Of a stretch of DNA of 64,000 bases, positions 53,465 through 64,000 are shown in pieces. The translations under genes were made by a program, and so were the position numbers. This stretch comes from Glandiceps talaboti. Taxonomy: Eukaryota > Hemichordata > Enteropneusta > Spengelidae. The stretch covers positions 2,020,001-2,084,000 of the forward strand of contig NC_135565.1 in the NCBI RefSeq assembly GCF_964340395.1, in the 5' to 3' direction. Each line of letters starts with the position of its first letter. Positions within the stretch are counted from its first letter, which is position 1. The notes under the pieces were generated by a model that saw nothing but the letters and a program-made list of their open reading frames with translations, had not been told where the DNA came from and did no database searches.

Positions 53465-53886
53465 AAACAGCAGCTACAAACAACAGTTGCTCACAAGTTA
53501 GTAAAATGAAAAACAAAAACAGTCAAATTTTAATTTTCTTTTAATAAACTGTTAATGTAATGATAAATTGAAATGGGCGAATTGAGTGGTACAGATTGTT
53601 TTTTGTCTGAAAATACCAGTGTCTTTCATGTGCACTACTATCTACTGAAATTTGGTTCATTTAATGTGTGAAATTACCTTTACACTGTACTGAAAATATT
53701 CTTTGTGACATGACTGTGTTTTGATTTGTGGTTATCACAATGATATGTAACTTTTTCATGTAAATTGTTACTAGTATTAAATGACAGACAAATATGACAG
53801 ACAACATTTTACATTTGCAGCTCTTGGAAGTTAAAAAAAAAAAAAGAGTCGGAAAAGGTTCAGCTCAGCCTGCCATCAAAATGTAA
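52963..53886 (+). CDS. Last three exons of an unrecognised gene (polyQ, basic C-terminus)
   Basis: Exon a 52963-53032 (acceptor TTATTTTTTTAG, donor GTACGTGT): SHPMCEYKFVKTQNVRKPKG then SCR. Exon b 53375-53500 (acceptor TTTTTTGTCTCAG, donor GTAAAATG): NPQMSRIHYS, about 18 Gln encoded by (CAA)n, then KQQLQTTVAHKL. Exon c 53821-53886 (acceptor TTTACATTTGCAG): LLEVKKKKRVGKGSAQPAIK, M, stop TAA. Phases agree (first exon ends in phase 0, second is 126 nt, third starts in phase 0). The basic end suggests a nuclear protein (inference). Earlier exons were not found. Exon b is the weakest, since its donor is poor. Confidence 0.5.
53405..53467. repeat. (CAA)n trinucleotide repeat
   Basis: About 20 pure CAA units, reading as polyglutamine in the proposed exon. 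Confidence 0.95.
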
Positions 53887-54182
53887 AAGATGCACCTGCA
53901 CTAAAACATAATTGACAAGTATCAAAAACTTCTGTGCAAGGTATTTTTTCATCCTATAGATATAACTATAATTTTCAACATAAACTTTTAATAACACATT
54001 CTAAATATTTCCTAAAATTAGCATATTGGCAACGTCTGCTACATGTGAAACAGAAGACAATATCTCACAAGCTGAGTTAACAGAGAAAAAGTAAAATAAG
54101 TTTTTTGCACATACTTTTCAACTTTGCATGAATATACTATTACTTGTAAATATAAAGATAAATAAATAAACTTTGACACTAT

Positions 54183-54778
54183 ATGGATGTATTCTCAACA
54201 CCATTAACAAGAGATGATGGTAGTGAAAGACCACCAGATGACTACCAACCCTGTGCACAACTAAAACACCTGTATAGTAAAGGGTTAGTGTCAAGTAAAA
54301 ATGTTGAGAAATTGAGCAAGAAACTGTGTGTCAAGAAAGAGATATTAAAGGGAGCAATCCTTCATTTAGAACAACAGAGAACACTTGCCTCTATGAGGGA
54401 AAGAAAAAGAATGAAAGAAAGGGAGCAACGTGCTGAAAAAAATTGGATGAATATGACTGGGATGTGCTTGTCAGAAACGGTGACATTTCCAAATTGAAAG
54501 TGAAAGAACTTGATAAGTACCTTTCCAACTATGAAATTCCAGCTGTGGCAGGAATGCACAAAATAGACAAAGTTGAGGCTGTAAGATGCCACTATTATCA
54601 ATCTAAAGAAAGTGTGAGTGATTTGTCATCTGATGACAGTGACAGTGAGAATGATGATACAGCTAGTTCCAACTCTGATGAAGTTGAAGGAGAAATTGGG
54701 TCTGATGATGATGATGATGATGACAATGACATGTTTATATACACAAGATCTGGAAGGAGAGCTACCACTTGGAAATAA
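54183..54778 (+). pseudogene. Frameshifted C-terminal fragment of a transposon-type protein
   Basis: Frame 1 from 54183 has a coiled, charged segment (LKHLYSKGLVSSKNVEKLSK; LHLEQQRTLASMRERKRMKE). In an A7 run at 54437-54443 the open frame shifts; frame 2 continues as YDWDVLVRNGDISKLKVKEL, DKYLSNYEIPAVAG..KIDKVEAV, an acidic Ser/Asp stretch and TRSGRRATTWK at the end. The SAP-like element (LKVKELDKYL) and the TRSGR..T tail recall multi-copy, transposon-associated proteins of aquatic invertebrates (recollection, not verified). A one-base indel makes it a probable pseudogene. Confidence 0.55.
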
Positions 54779-56140
54779 AAAATTTAAATAAACACATTCT
54801 GAGACTTTGTTTAAAATCCTGCATTTACCTTTGTAATCTAAACGTCAAAACCAGTCCAATAATCAGGCTCTTACAAGGTAAATGTATTACCAGGTTCATT
54901 AAGATATACATTGTCAATTACTATGATAATAGGGCCATCTTAATTATCATTACCACTAATATATATCACTTGATTCCTATTCTGTTAGATGAAATGTGGC
55001 TGGCATTTTTGAGTCATACATTTATTTTCTTTTGACATTATATTGAACTAATTTACATCAAACAAGAACGGGATACATGACAATGCATTTTATTAAGAGT
55101 TTTTTCAGTGTTATTTAGACCAATTTGATTTCTTTTAGCACACATTTAGGAAACTGAAGTGGAACAATACAGTATAAAACTCTCTTTAGATAACATGTGC
55201 ATCACAATATTTGCAAATACAACTAAAATGACATTCAACTGTAACACTACTAGTATAATGTACTAATACAATATTGAACAGAAAACAAAGACTCAGTTGG
55301 TCTGCTGATCATTTTACAAGAGTTATTCAAAGTGTAATTCATTTACAAGTATATGTTGTTTTTTGGAAAGGCAATGCACTGGTTAACATAACATTTTGTT
55401 TTAACTAGTGTTTGTGTATATATATACACACAATATACAAATTGATTATATATATAATGGACAAAGTTGGTATTAAGTGTATGATGTACAGTTTTGTACT
55501 TGGTATGGAATGTTAACGCACAGGAAGAGTATTCCAAAAAAAATTTATTCGGGTGGGGGTACTTGAAAATTTATTCGGGTAGGGGGGTACTTGAAATATT
55601 TGGGGCTTTGGGGGGGGGGTACTTTAAACATTTTGGAATATGGCAGGGGGGGGGGGTAAAAAAATTAGGGTTTTACAAAAAATCTCCCGACCCTCCCCCC
55701 CCCAAGTTTTTGTGAAAGCAGCCTTAATAAGGAAAATGTGGTCAACTATTTTTTTTTTCCCTGTTACTAGTAGTCTCTTAAGAGATTGATGTCAGCATTT
55801 AGACCTAAAACGTGGTCAATAAACAGAGAGAGAATGATAGGCAGGTCCACAAATTACTCTAGCCAATCAGACGAGAGTGTACCAAGATTAATTTGAATAT
55901 AGTAACCTTGGTGTAACTTGAGTATAATTTATTTTTTATCAGACAACCACCACACATTCACTGAAAACTGTTAAAACACCAACAATTATAGTGGTCATCA
56001 TTATCCATAAGCAGTACAGAAACAGGTTGGAATCATGATTACCACTGAGGGTACTGAGTTTTGGGTATGGACCATAAAATCAATTTGATTTTATTTATTG
56101 TGTATATAGCTACAAAAATACATTGATCTGCAGGTGATGT
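54779..56140. other. Unassigned AT-rich DNA with G-rich patch at 55545-55700
   Basis: At 55545-55700 a block of TTATTCGGGTGGGGGTACTT-like repeats with G8-G10 runs ends in CTCCCGACCCTCCCCCCCCA, resembling the G-rich subterminal parts of TIR elements such as 37077-38081. The remainder has no coding signal. Confidence 0.5.
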
Positions 56141-56142
56141 GA

Positions 56143-58351
56143 TACTGTACACAGTGTACAATATTATGTTAGTATAAATACACAGTGTACATTATTATGT
56201 TAGTATAAATACACAGTGTACATTATAATGTTAGTATAAATACACAGTGTACAATATTATGTTAGTATAAATACACAGTGTACAATATTATGTTAGTATA
56301 AATACACAGTGTACAATATTATGTTAGTATAAATACACAGTGTACATTATTATGTTAGTATACGAAATACACAGTGTACATTATTATGTTAGTATAAATA
56401 CACAGTGTACATTATTATGTTAGTATAAATACACAGTGTACAATATTATGTTAGTATAAATACACAGTGTACAATATTATGTTAGTATAAATACACAGTG
56501 TACATTATTATGTTAGTATAAATACACAGTGTACAATATTATGTTAGTATAAATACACAGTGTACATTATAATGTTAGTATAAATACACAGTGTACAATA
56601 TTATGTTAGTATAAATACACAGTGTACATTATTATGTTAGTATAAATACACAGTGTACAATATTATGTTAGTATAAATACACAGTGTACAATATTATGTT
56701 AGTATAAATACACAGTGTACATTATTATGTTAGTATAAATACACAGTGTACAATATTATGTTAGTATAAATATACAGTGTACATTATTATGTTAGTATAA
56801 ATACACAGTGTACAATATTATGTTAGTATAAATACACAGTGTACAATATTATGTTAGTATAAATACACAGTGTACATTATAATGTTAGTATAAATACACA
56901 GTGTACAATATTATGTTAGTATAAATACACAGTGTACATTATTATGTTAGTATAAATACACAGTGTACAATATTATGTTAGTATAAATACACAGTGTACA
57001 ATATTATGTTAGTATAAATACACAGTGTACAATATTATGTTAGTATAAATACACAGTGTACATTATTATGTTAGTATAAATACACAGTGTACATTATTAT
57101 GTTAGTATAAATACACAGTGTACATTATTATGTTAGTATAAATACAGTGTACATTATTATGTTAGTATAAATACACAGTGTACAATATTATGTTAGTATA
57201 AATACACAGTGTACATTATTATGTTAGTATAAATACACAGTGTACAATATTATGTTAGTATAAATACACAGTGTACATTATTATGTTAGTATAAATACAC
57301 AGTGTACAATATTATGTTAGTATAAATACACAGTGTACAATATTATGTTAGTATAAATACACAGTGTACAATATTATGTTAGTATAAATACACAGTGTAC
57401 AATATTATGTTAGTATAAATACACAGTGTACATTATTATGTTAGTATAAATACACAGTGTACAATATTATGTTAGTATAAATATACAGTGTACAATATTA
57501 TGTTAGTATAAATACACAGTGTACAATATTATGTTAGTATAAATACACAGTGTACATTATTATGTTAGTATAAATACACAGTGTACAATATTGTGTTAGT
57601 ATAAATATACAGTGTACAATATTATGTTAGTATAAATGCACAGTGTACAATATTATGTTAGTATAAATACACAGTGTACATTATAATGTTAGTATAAATA
57701 CACAGTGTACAATATTATGTTAGTATAAATACACAGTGTACAATATTATGTTAGTATAAATGCACAGTGTACAATATTATGTTAGTATAAATACACAGTG
57801 TACAATATTATGTTAGTATAAATACACAGTGTACAATATTATGTTAGTATAAATACACAGTGTACATTATTATGTTAGTATAAATACACAGTGTACAATA
57901 TTATGTTAGTATAAATACACAGTGTACAATATTATGTTAGTATAAATACACAGTGTACAATATTATGTTAGTATAAATACACAGTGTACAATATTATGTT
58001 AGTATAAATACACAGTGTACAATATTATGTTAGTATAAATATACAGTGTACATTATTATGTTAGTATAAATACACAGTGTACAATATTATGTTAGTATAA
58101 ATACACAGTGTACAATATTATGTTAGTATAAATACACAGTGTACATTATTATGTTAGTATAAATACACAGTGTACATTATAATGTTAGTATAAATACACA
58201 GTGTACATTATTATGTTAGTATAAATACACAGTGTACATTATTATGTTAGTATAAATACACAGTGTACAATATTATGTTAGTATAAATACACAGTGTACA
58301 ATATTATGTTAGTATAAATACACAGTGTACATTATTATGTTAGTATAAATA
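56143..58351. repeat. 31-bp minisatellite with TATAAATA, about 71 copies
   Basis: Unit TATAAATACACAGTGTACAA + TATTATGTTAG, with ACAATAT/ACATTAT/ACATTATAA alternation. Highly homogeneous over 2.2 kb. Each unit has a consensus TATA box and the near-palindrome ACACAGTGTAC. Confidence 0.96.
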
Positions 58352-58530
58352 AAAGTAAGTTTGTACCTAACAAAACATTTTTTTTAACATTCCAACTACA
58401 GCCAGTGCAGCTTTAAAATGTTAGATTTTCAACAACTGGACTGTTATTTAAATAGAATTAGGACAAAGTTTTGTTGAAAGATGAAAGTACAGCCAAATTA
58501 TGACAAAGAATTATCTGCTTTGTTATTTAT
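58352..58530. other. Short unique segment
   Basis: No feature recognised between the 31-bp array and the microsatellite at 58531. Confidence 0.4.
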
Positions 58531-58635
58531 ATACACACACACACACACACACACACAGACAGACAGAGACATACAGATCGAGACACGCAGACAGACAGAC
58601 AGACAGACACACATGTATATATGTATATATATATT
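58531..58635. repeat. (AC)n/(AGAC)n compound microsatellite
   Basis: (AC)12 followed by CAGACAGACAGA tracts and a TATATGTATATATAT tail. Confidence 0.93.
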
Positions 58636-59565
58636 TGTAAGAAAGAAAATTGAAAATTGGTAACATGGAAACCCCAGAATCCAGAATCATTTATGTTTTG
58701 GGGGATGTATTTTTTCCAGCATTTTATAAAGTATTCACGGTATTCTACTTACTGATGCATACCAACATTGTACACCCCCACCCCAATAATGATTACTTGC
58801 AATTGACTGAACTGAAACCGGGTAATAACTTATAAATGATCTGATGACATAATTTATTATGTACAGGAACTCCATATTATTATGTAATCAACAGTTCTAA
58901 GAATATCAGAACAAAAATTGTGATGTCATAGAAGGTATACATCAACATTAACATTATACTAGAATATTAAGTACATTGAAGGTTTTGTAAGTATTTTCAC
59001 GTTTACAGACATATATGATTGTCAGCCTGTGCCAATTTAATAATCATGTTACACTCACACAATAGTGTATGTGATATTCCTTTAGCTAAACACTCAATAC
59101 TATACAAGCATAACATTGACTGGGACTCAGTTTCCATCTTATATTGACACATTCTGGCATGTATTTTTAAGAAAGATCACAGAGGATATCAACAGCTGAC
59201 ACTGTAATCCCAAATCAAGATCAACCAGAGATAGGGGCACACAGTGACAAACATTTATAATTGGCTGCAGTGATCATACTGCCACCTAGAGGTCAACTGC
59301 AACTGTGTAAATAGTCATTCAGAGAGGATCACCAACCAGGACAGATGAAAAGTTCAATGCTAAAATGTAAATTTTGTAATTCATTTCACCTACTGAGACC
59401 TACTGAATTATGGTCAATTGTAAAAGTTCTTTTTACTTCTTTTTATTCATTGAAAGCCATAAACTGGTTCTAAGTGATTCATAGTCATGATAATTGACAA
59501 AATATACCTATAATGGTGTTTGTACAGATAGCATATATATAGAAACATAGTATATTATTTCAATA
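58636..59565. other. Unassigned AT-rich DNA
   Basis: No supported exon, RNA gene or transposon seen. Confidence 0.4.
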
Positions 59566-59569
59566 GTAT

Positions 59570-59980
59570 TATATAGGCCTGTATACATATATACATATTA
59601 TATAGGCCTGTATACATATATACATGTTATATAGGCCTGTATACATATATACATATTATATAGGCCTGTATACATATATACATTATATAGGCCTGTATAC
59701 ATATATTATTATATACATATTATATAGGCCTGTATACATATATACATATTATATAGGCCTGTATACATATATACATATTATATAGGCCTGTATACATATA
59801 TACATATTATATAGGCCTGTATACATATATACATATTATATAGGCCTGTATACATATATACATATTATATAGGCCTGTATACATATATACATATTATATA
59901 GGCCTGTATACATATATACATATTATATAGGCCTGTATACATATATACATATTATATAGGCCTGTATACATATATACATG
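59570..59980. repeat. 29-bp minisatellite, about 14 copies
   Basis: Unit TTATATAGGCCTGTATACAT + ATATACATA, containing AGGCCT and overlapping AT palindromes (GTATACATATATAC); one copy has an insertion near 59705. Confidence 0.95.
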
Positions 59981-60044
59981 TTTATAGTTACTATAGTTAT
60001 CCATGAGTTTAAAATATCTCATTTCCCCATGCATAGTTTGTTTA

Positions 60045-60395
<351 letters not shown>

Positions 60396-60670
60396 TTTCT
60401 TCAAAAAACTTTCTGTGTTACTGTATAAAATAGCCACAAATGGTAGCTTTAATCTCATAGACACATATTAAAATGTTTCTGCATCCATTTATATGGAGCT
60501 ATTGTCACAATGATCTATTTCACTTCGGGTTTTACGCAGATGACGTCTTCAGATATCATGGACCTGGGTCTCTTAATACGTTGTCAATCGTGCATTTCAG
60601 TTGACTGATGAACGGAATGTTCAACTGTCTCCTGGTTTCCGGGAGAGGCGAGCATAAACATAGATATGGG

Positions 60671-60888
60671 TTACCATAATCATAAAGAGGTTACATTTTC
60701 GGAGAATTTTATCCATTGCTGCCTGCAGTACTGTCTTCTGGAGTTTATAGCTACATTTCGCATTGGAAATGGAAGAATATGTATCCATGAATTGCAGTTC
60801 CCGAGTCTCACCCTGAAGAAACAGTCTGGCATATTTGAAAAGTGTTATGTCAGGCCAGGCATCTGTCACTTTCAAAAGATCTTTGAAC
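60671..60888 (-). CDS. Possible exon, unrecognised protein (minus strand)
   Basis: Acceptor-like ACATTTTATTAG then an open frame reading VFKDLLKVTDAWPDITLFKY, ARLFLQGETRELQFMDTYSS, ISNAKCSYKLQKTVLQAAMD and KILRKCNLFMIM, with a possible donor GTAACCC. The residue mix is protein-like rather than repeat-like. No family is recognised and no partner exon found; a TE fragment is an alternative. Confidence 0.3.
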
Positions 60889-60982
60889 ACTAATAAAATG
60901 TGTTCGGACAGTCGTCACGGAGCGTGTCCGCGTAGTATTTCGTAATTTGTTGTGTTCCTTGTCTACAATCTTATATATATAT

Positions 60983-61026
60983 ATAGTTTTGGTAGTACTG
61001 GAACTCTTTCTCACTACCAAAACTAT
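60983..61026. other. 14-bp inverted repeat next to (TA)n
   Basis: ATAGTTTTGGTAGT pairs with ACTACCAAAACTAT across a 16-nt loop. Possible end of a small foldback element. Confidence 0.75.
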
Positions 61027-61081
61027 TACGCTCTGCCACTGCGGTATAGAGCACTGTCTTAGCAGATTGATACTCACCGAG

Positions 61082-61181
<100 letters not shown>

Positions 61182-61204
61182 ATGTATAGTTATGTTTGAA
61201 CCCT

Positions 61205-61452
61205 TCTTACGACAACAAGTTACAAGCAAATCAACTACGGTGGACGTTCTTTCGCTTATGCTGCTCCAAAGCTTTGGAATTCACTGCCAACTGACATTAA
61301 ACTTGCACCAACTATTGATTGTTTCAAAAGAGAATTGAAGACACATTTGTTTTGTAAAGCCTACGGTGTGGATTAACCATCCAGCACCCCTGAACAGAAC
61401 TTTGCCTGGATTTTGGCGCTCTACAAATTATTTTGATTGATTGATTGATTAC
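61205..61452 (+). mobile_element. L2/CR1-type LINE 3' end with (TGAT)n tail
   Basis: Plus-strand translation: RSFAYAAPKLWNSLPTDIKL, then APTIDCFKRELKTHLFCKAY, GVD, stop; this is the conserved LINE C-terminus also seen at 31180-31300. The 3' UTR GGCGCTCTACAAATTATTTT passes into TGATTGATTGATTGATT. 5'-truncated at about 61205. Confidence 0.88.
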
Positions 61453-62290
61453 ATGAAGTAATATTTTAAAAAAATATGAAAGAAACAGAGACAAGAACAA
61501 ATATATATGTACCACAGGCCAACGAAACTGACTGGTCCCTGACATGTGTTTGAAAATGTTTGTCATGGTTTGACAAGTGTCCTGGTTGGAGAGGTACGAG
61601 CAGGTTGAACAGTATACTCGAACTTGTGCATCATTTTCCTGCCAAGACATTTTTTTTCTAGCAGCAGTGGTCCATCTTTTTTTTTCCATCACCCACTCAT
61701 ATCCGGATTTTTTTTTCAATCAACTCCATTTGGCATCTTTTTCCCCAAAAATCTTCCAAGCCCCCCCCCCCCCCCCCCCAGGATATCAAATAGTCCACCC
61801 CTTAGTAGTATCCCCGTGCAGAGCACAGGTTTATGAGTGTTCAATATACATTGAACAGCGCCCGCACTCGTTGATAAAGATTATGTAAAATCTTCGCCTC
61901 TTGCTTGTTTAATAAAAGAGGTGAGATTTAGCCTTGTAAAAATAACAAATACAAATAATTGTGAAGTTAGATTTATCGATTCAGATATTTGGGATTTTTG
62001 TTGTCTTTCATTTAATATCTCTATCACTAAAACTTAAACAAGCCACTCCTCCATGCCAAGCCGTACAGGCTAAGAATAGTATTCTTTTTCTTCACTCTTC
62101 AGTAATACTTGTGGGGTTTGCAATTGGCCGCCGGGGTGAGAATTTTGGTTGGGGGGTGTGGGGTGTAGTATTTTATGAAATCGGTTTAGGGGAGGGTCAA
62201 ATGTTGCTATGACCAGTCTTCTATTATCTATTCTTTGCATTTCTTTTATGATTTTTTGGCATCCCACCACTGCCACCACTGCAATTGTTA
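61453..62290. other. Unassigned DNA with C-rich run
   Basis: C17 run at 61762-61778 and T-rich tract 61650-61710; G-rich block at 62130-62205. No supported exon. Confidence 0.4.
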
Positions 62291-62296
62291 GTTGTG

Positions 62297-62336
62297 ATGT
62301 GATGTGATGTGATGTGATGTGATGTGATGTGATGTG
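62297..62336. repeat. (GTGAT)n pentanucleotide repeat, ~8 units
   Basis: GATGTGATGTGATG pattern, period 5. Confidence 0.95.
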
Positions 62337-64000
62337 AGGAGAGGGTTGGATCTTTAACTATTTATTTGTAGTATTTCGAAGGAATACACATTTTCTATTT
62401 CATGTTAACATTATTTTATTCAGATAAGTTTTCATTTTTGTTGAAACTTATGGTGATTTATAACGAGCGTTTCTTCCAATTTTTCAAGAAATTTAAATTG
62501 TCGAAAATAAACTCTACTTGCTCACGTGCACTTTTGACTGTTTGACTCTCATTGACATATGCAATAGTTTTACAAGACAGTATTATCATTGTACTACAAA
62601 CAACAAATCAACTCTCTTATCTGGAGGGGTCCCAGTTAATGTATATTCAGACATATAAATATATGAACGACCATACTATAGTTACTGGCCACATTTCACA
62701 CTTTATACTGTTCAAGAGTAAATGAATACAAAAGCAAATCTTCAGGTAGTTTTGCTTATCAGGCAAATACTGTTAGATCTTACATTAAAATGGCAAGTGC
62801 AAAATACTTATATAAAATGTAAAATTAGCTATTCTAACACCCCCCCCCCCCTCCTTCGCGCTCTCAAAAAAATGCATGCCCCCACCAGAAGTGAACTCAA
62901 GAAGTTTTATAGCCCTTACTCCCAATGCTAGACATATATCATTTCTCTGTGAAAGTAAACAGTACCCCCCCCCTCCCCTCGTCCATTCTGGAGATGCATA
63001 ATTGTATTGTACACTACATTAAAATACTACAGTGGAAAGATTTCTTTACAAATAGATGTGGGCTTTGTAGGCGAGGTCTCATATTAGGCTGTGACGTATA
63101 CTTGGGGAGATACTTTGTCAGCGGAGTTTCCCCTTTAATCTTGGTTTGGAGGAGACACAACAAATCAACATGATCGCTCGGGAGGGTGTGTACCCTGTGC
63201 AAATATTAATTCAAAATACTTATAAACTCACGCAATGCTGAAATTTAACTGTACGAAACTGGAACTATGAACCTAAAGATCGACGTAAAAACATCTATAA
63301 CTTTTTGTCAGTCATTATTGTAATTCCCTAATCTCAAGTTCACGTATTTTAGTTGTCATTCATATATATAGAACTTGCAGAAATATTTATATTCCAGAGC
63401 GATTCGATCGAGTTATTACTGTATGTATTTCTCTGTGTGTTATTATTATATATTTAGTATTAATTCAAGACATGACAAACAAGAACTTGACGGAACTTTT
63501 TGATATTCAATTGTTAATAGATACCAGAATTGTTGCCTCATGGCTTTGTTCAGAGTCATACGTGTACATACAATTGTTTGATACTCATAATGCCAGTAAT
63601 ACTATAGTATATTAGATACACTTATTTACAGTTAATTTATCTTATGAAGATTTATTTTAATACAGTAAATGTATCAAGGAAGTGGACACTAATGTAAAAA
63701 TTGTAAATATTTTCATTGGGCAGTTTCACAGGTACGTATTACAAAAGGAAAATCGAGGTTACCTCGGTAGTTTTTCACCAACGTGTTTAGCACACTATAC
63801 TAATACCCCTGCTACACTAGTACTGTCACTACTGAATATCTAGAATCAGTTATAAAATAAGACATCACGATTTCAACATTCTCAACTCCCCAATTAGTTC
63901 TACATTAATTTTCTATGTTATCTCTTTTACAGAGTATGAAGAAGAATTTCACAACGTTCGCGATTTTACATAAATTATACATATACATGTATTACCTAGT
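62337..64000. other. Unassigned DNA to window end
   Basis: AT-rich with two C-rich runs (62841-62853, 62966-62978). No exon, RNA or mobile-element protein that I can support. Confidence 0.4.

Overview
This is nuclear DNA from an animal: coding sequence comes in short exons with GT/AG introns, there are LINE, Penelope-like and TIR DNA transposon remnants, and tandem repeats are very abundant (by my tally about one third of the window). There is no operon, Shine-Dalgarno, tRNA, rRNA or CRISPR signal. The one gene I can fully reconstruct is a sterol-synthesis enzyme that insects and nematodes lack. Together with the transposon families this suggests a sterol-synthesising invertebrate, probably marine (invertebrate deuterostome or lophotrochozoan), but I cannot name the species.

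Layout. (1) 1-6.5 kb, plus strand: the last two coding exons (541-650, 4925-5062) of a gene I do not recognise, with minisatellites in its intron and 3' UTR. (2) 6.8-9.2 kb: microsatellites, a short telomere-like patch and a 640-bp foldback element flanked by TA. (3) 9.5-35.05 kb, minus strand: a complete ten-exon gene for a delta(14)-sterol reductase of the TM7SF2 / lamin-B-receptor / ERG24 family (1278 nt including stop, 425 aa). All nine introns have GT/AG ends and all splice phases agree. About two thirds of the gene span is minisatellite. (4) 35.09-35.56 kb: the 3' end of a decayed Penelope-like element ending about 36 bp from the reductase start codon. (5) 37-41 kb: a 1.0-kb Harbinger-like element and a 2.2-kb hAT-like element with an 18-bp TIR and an exact 8-bp target duplication. 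(6) 43.0-43.8 kb: a possible intronless membrane-protein ORF behind TATA and inverted CCAAT motifs. (7) 47-53 kb: a diverged direct segmental duplication. (8) 52.96-53.89 kb, plus strand: the last three exons (phase-consistent, with polyQ) of an unrecognised gene, followed by a frameshifted transposon-type ORF at 54.2-54.8 kb. (9) 56.1-60.4 kb: a 31-bp array whose units carry TATAAATA, a 29-bp array and compound microsatellites. (10) 60.7-61.4 kb: a possible minus-strand exon and an L2/CR1-type LINE 3' end.

Most striking is the relation between tandem repeats and the reductase gene. At least four exon edges are themselves part of the tandem repeat: exon 2 acceptor (8 copies), exon 5 donor (about 115 copies of 40 bp), exon 6 donor (2 copies) and the stop codon (7 copies). 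The 107-bp exon 5 is an island between a 3.2-kb and a 4.6-kb array. Two other intronic arrays repeat textbook regulatory motifs: about 18 units with retinoic-acid-receptor DR5 sites, and about 46 units with the PBX-MEIS/PREP decamer plus a TAATTA core. These could be chance, decoys or real cis-regulatory material; the sequence alone cannot decide.
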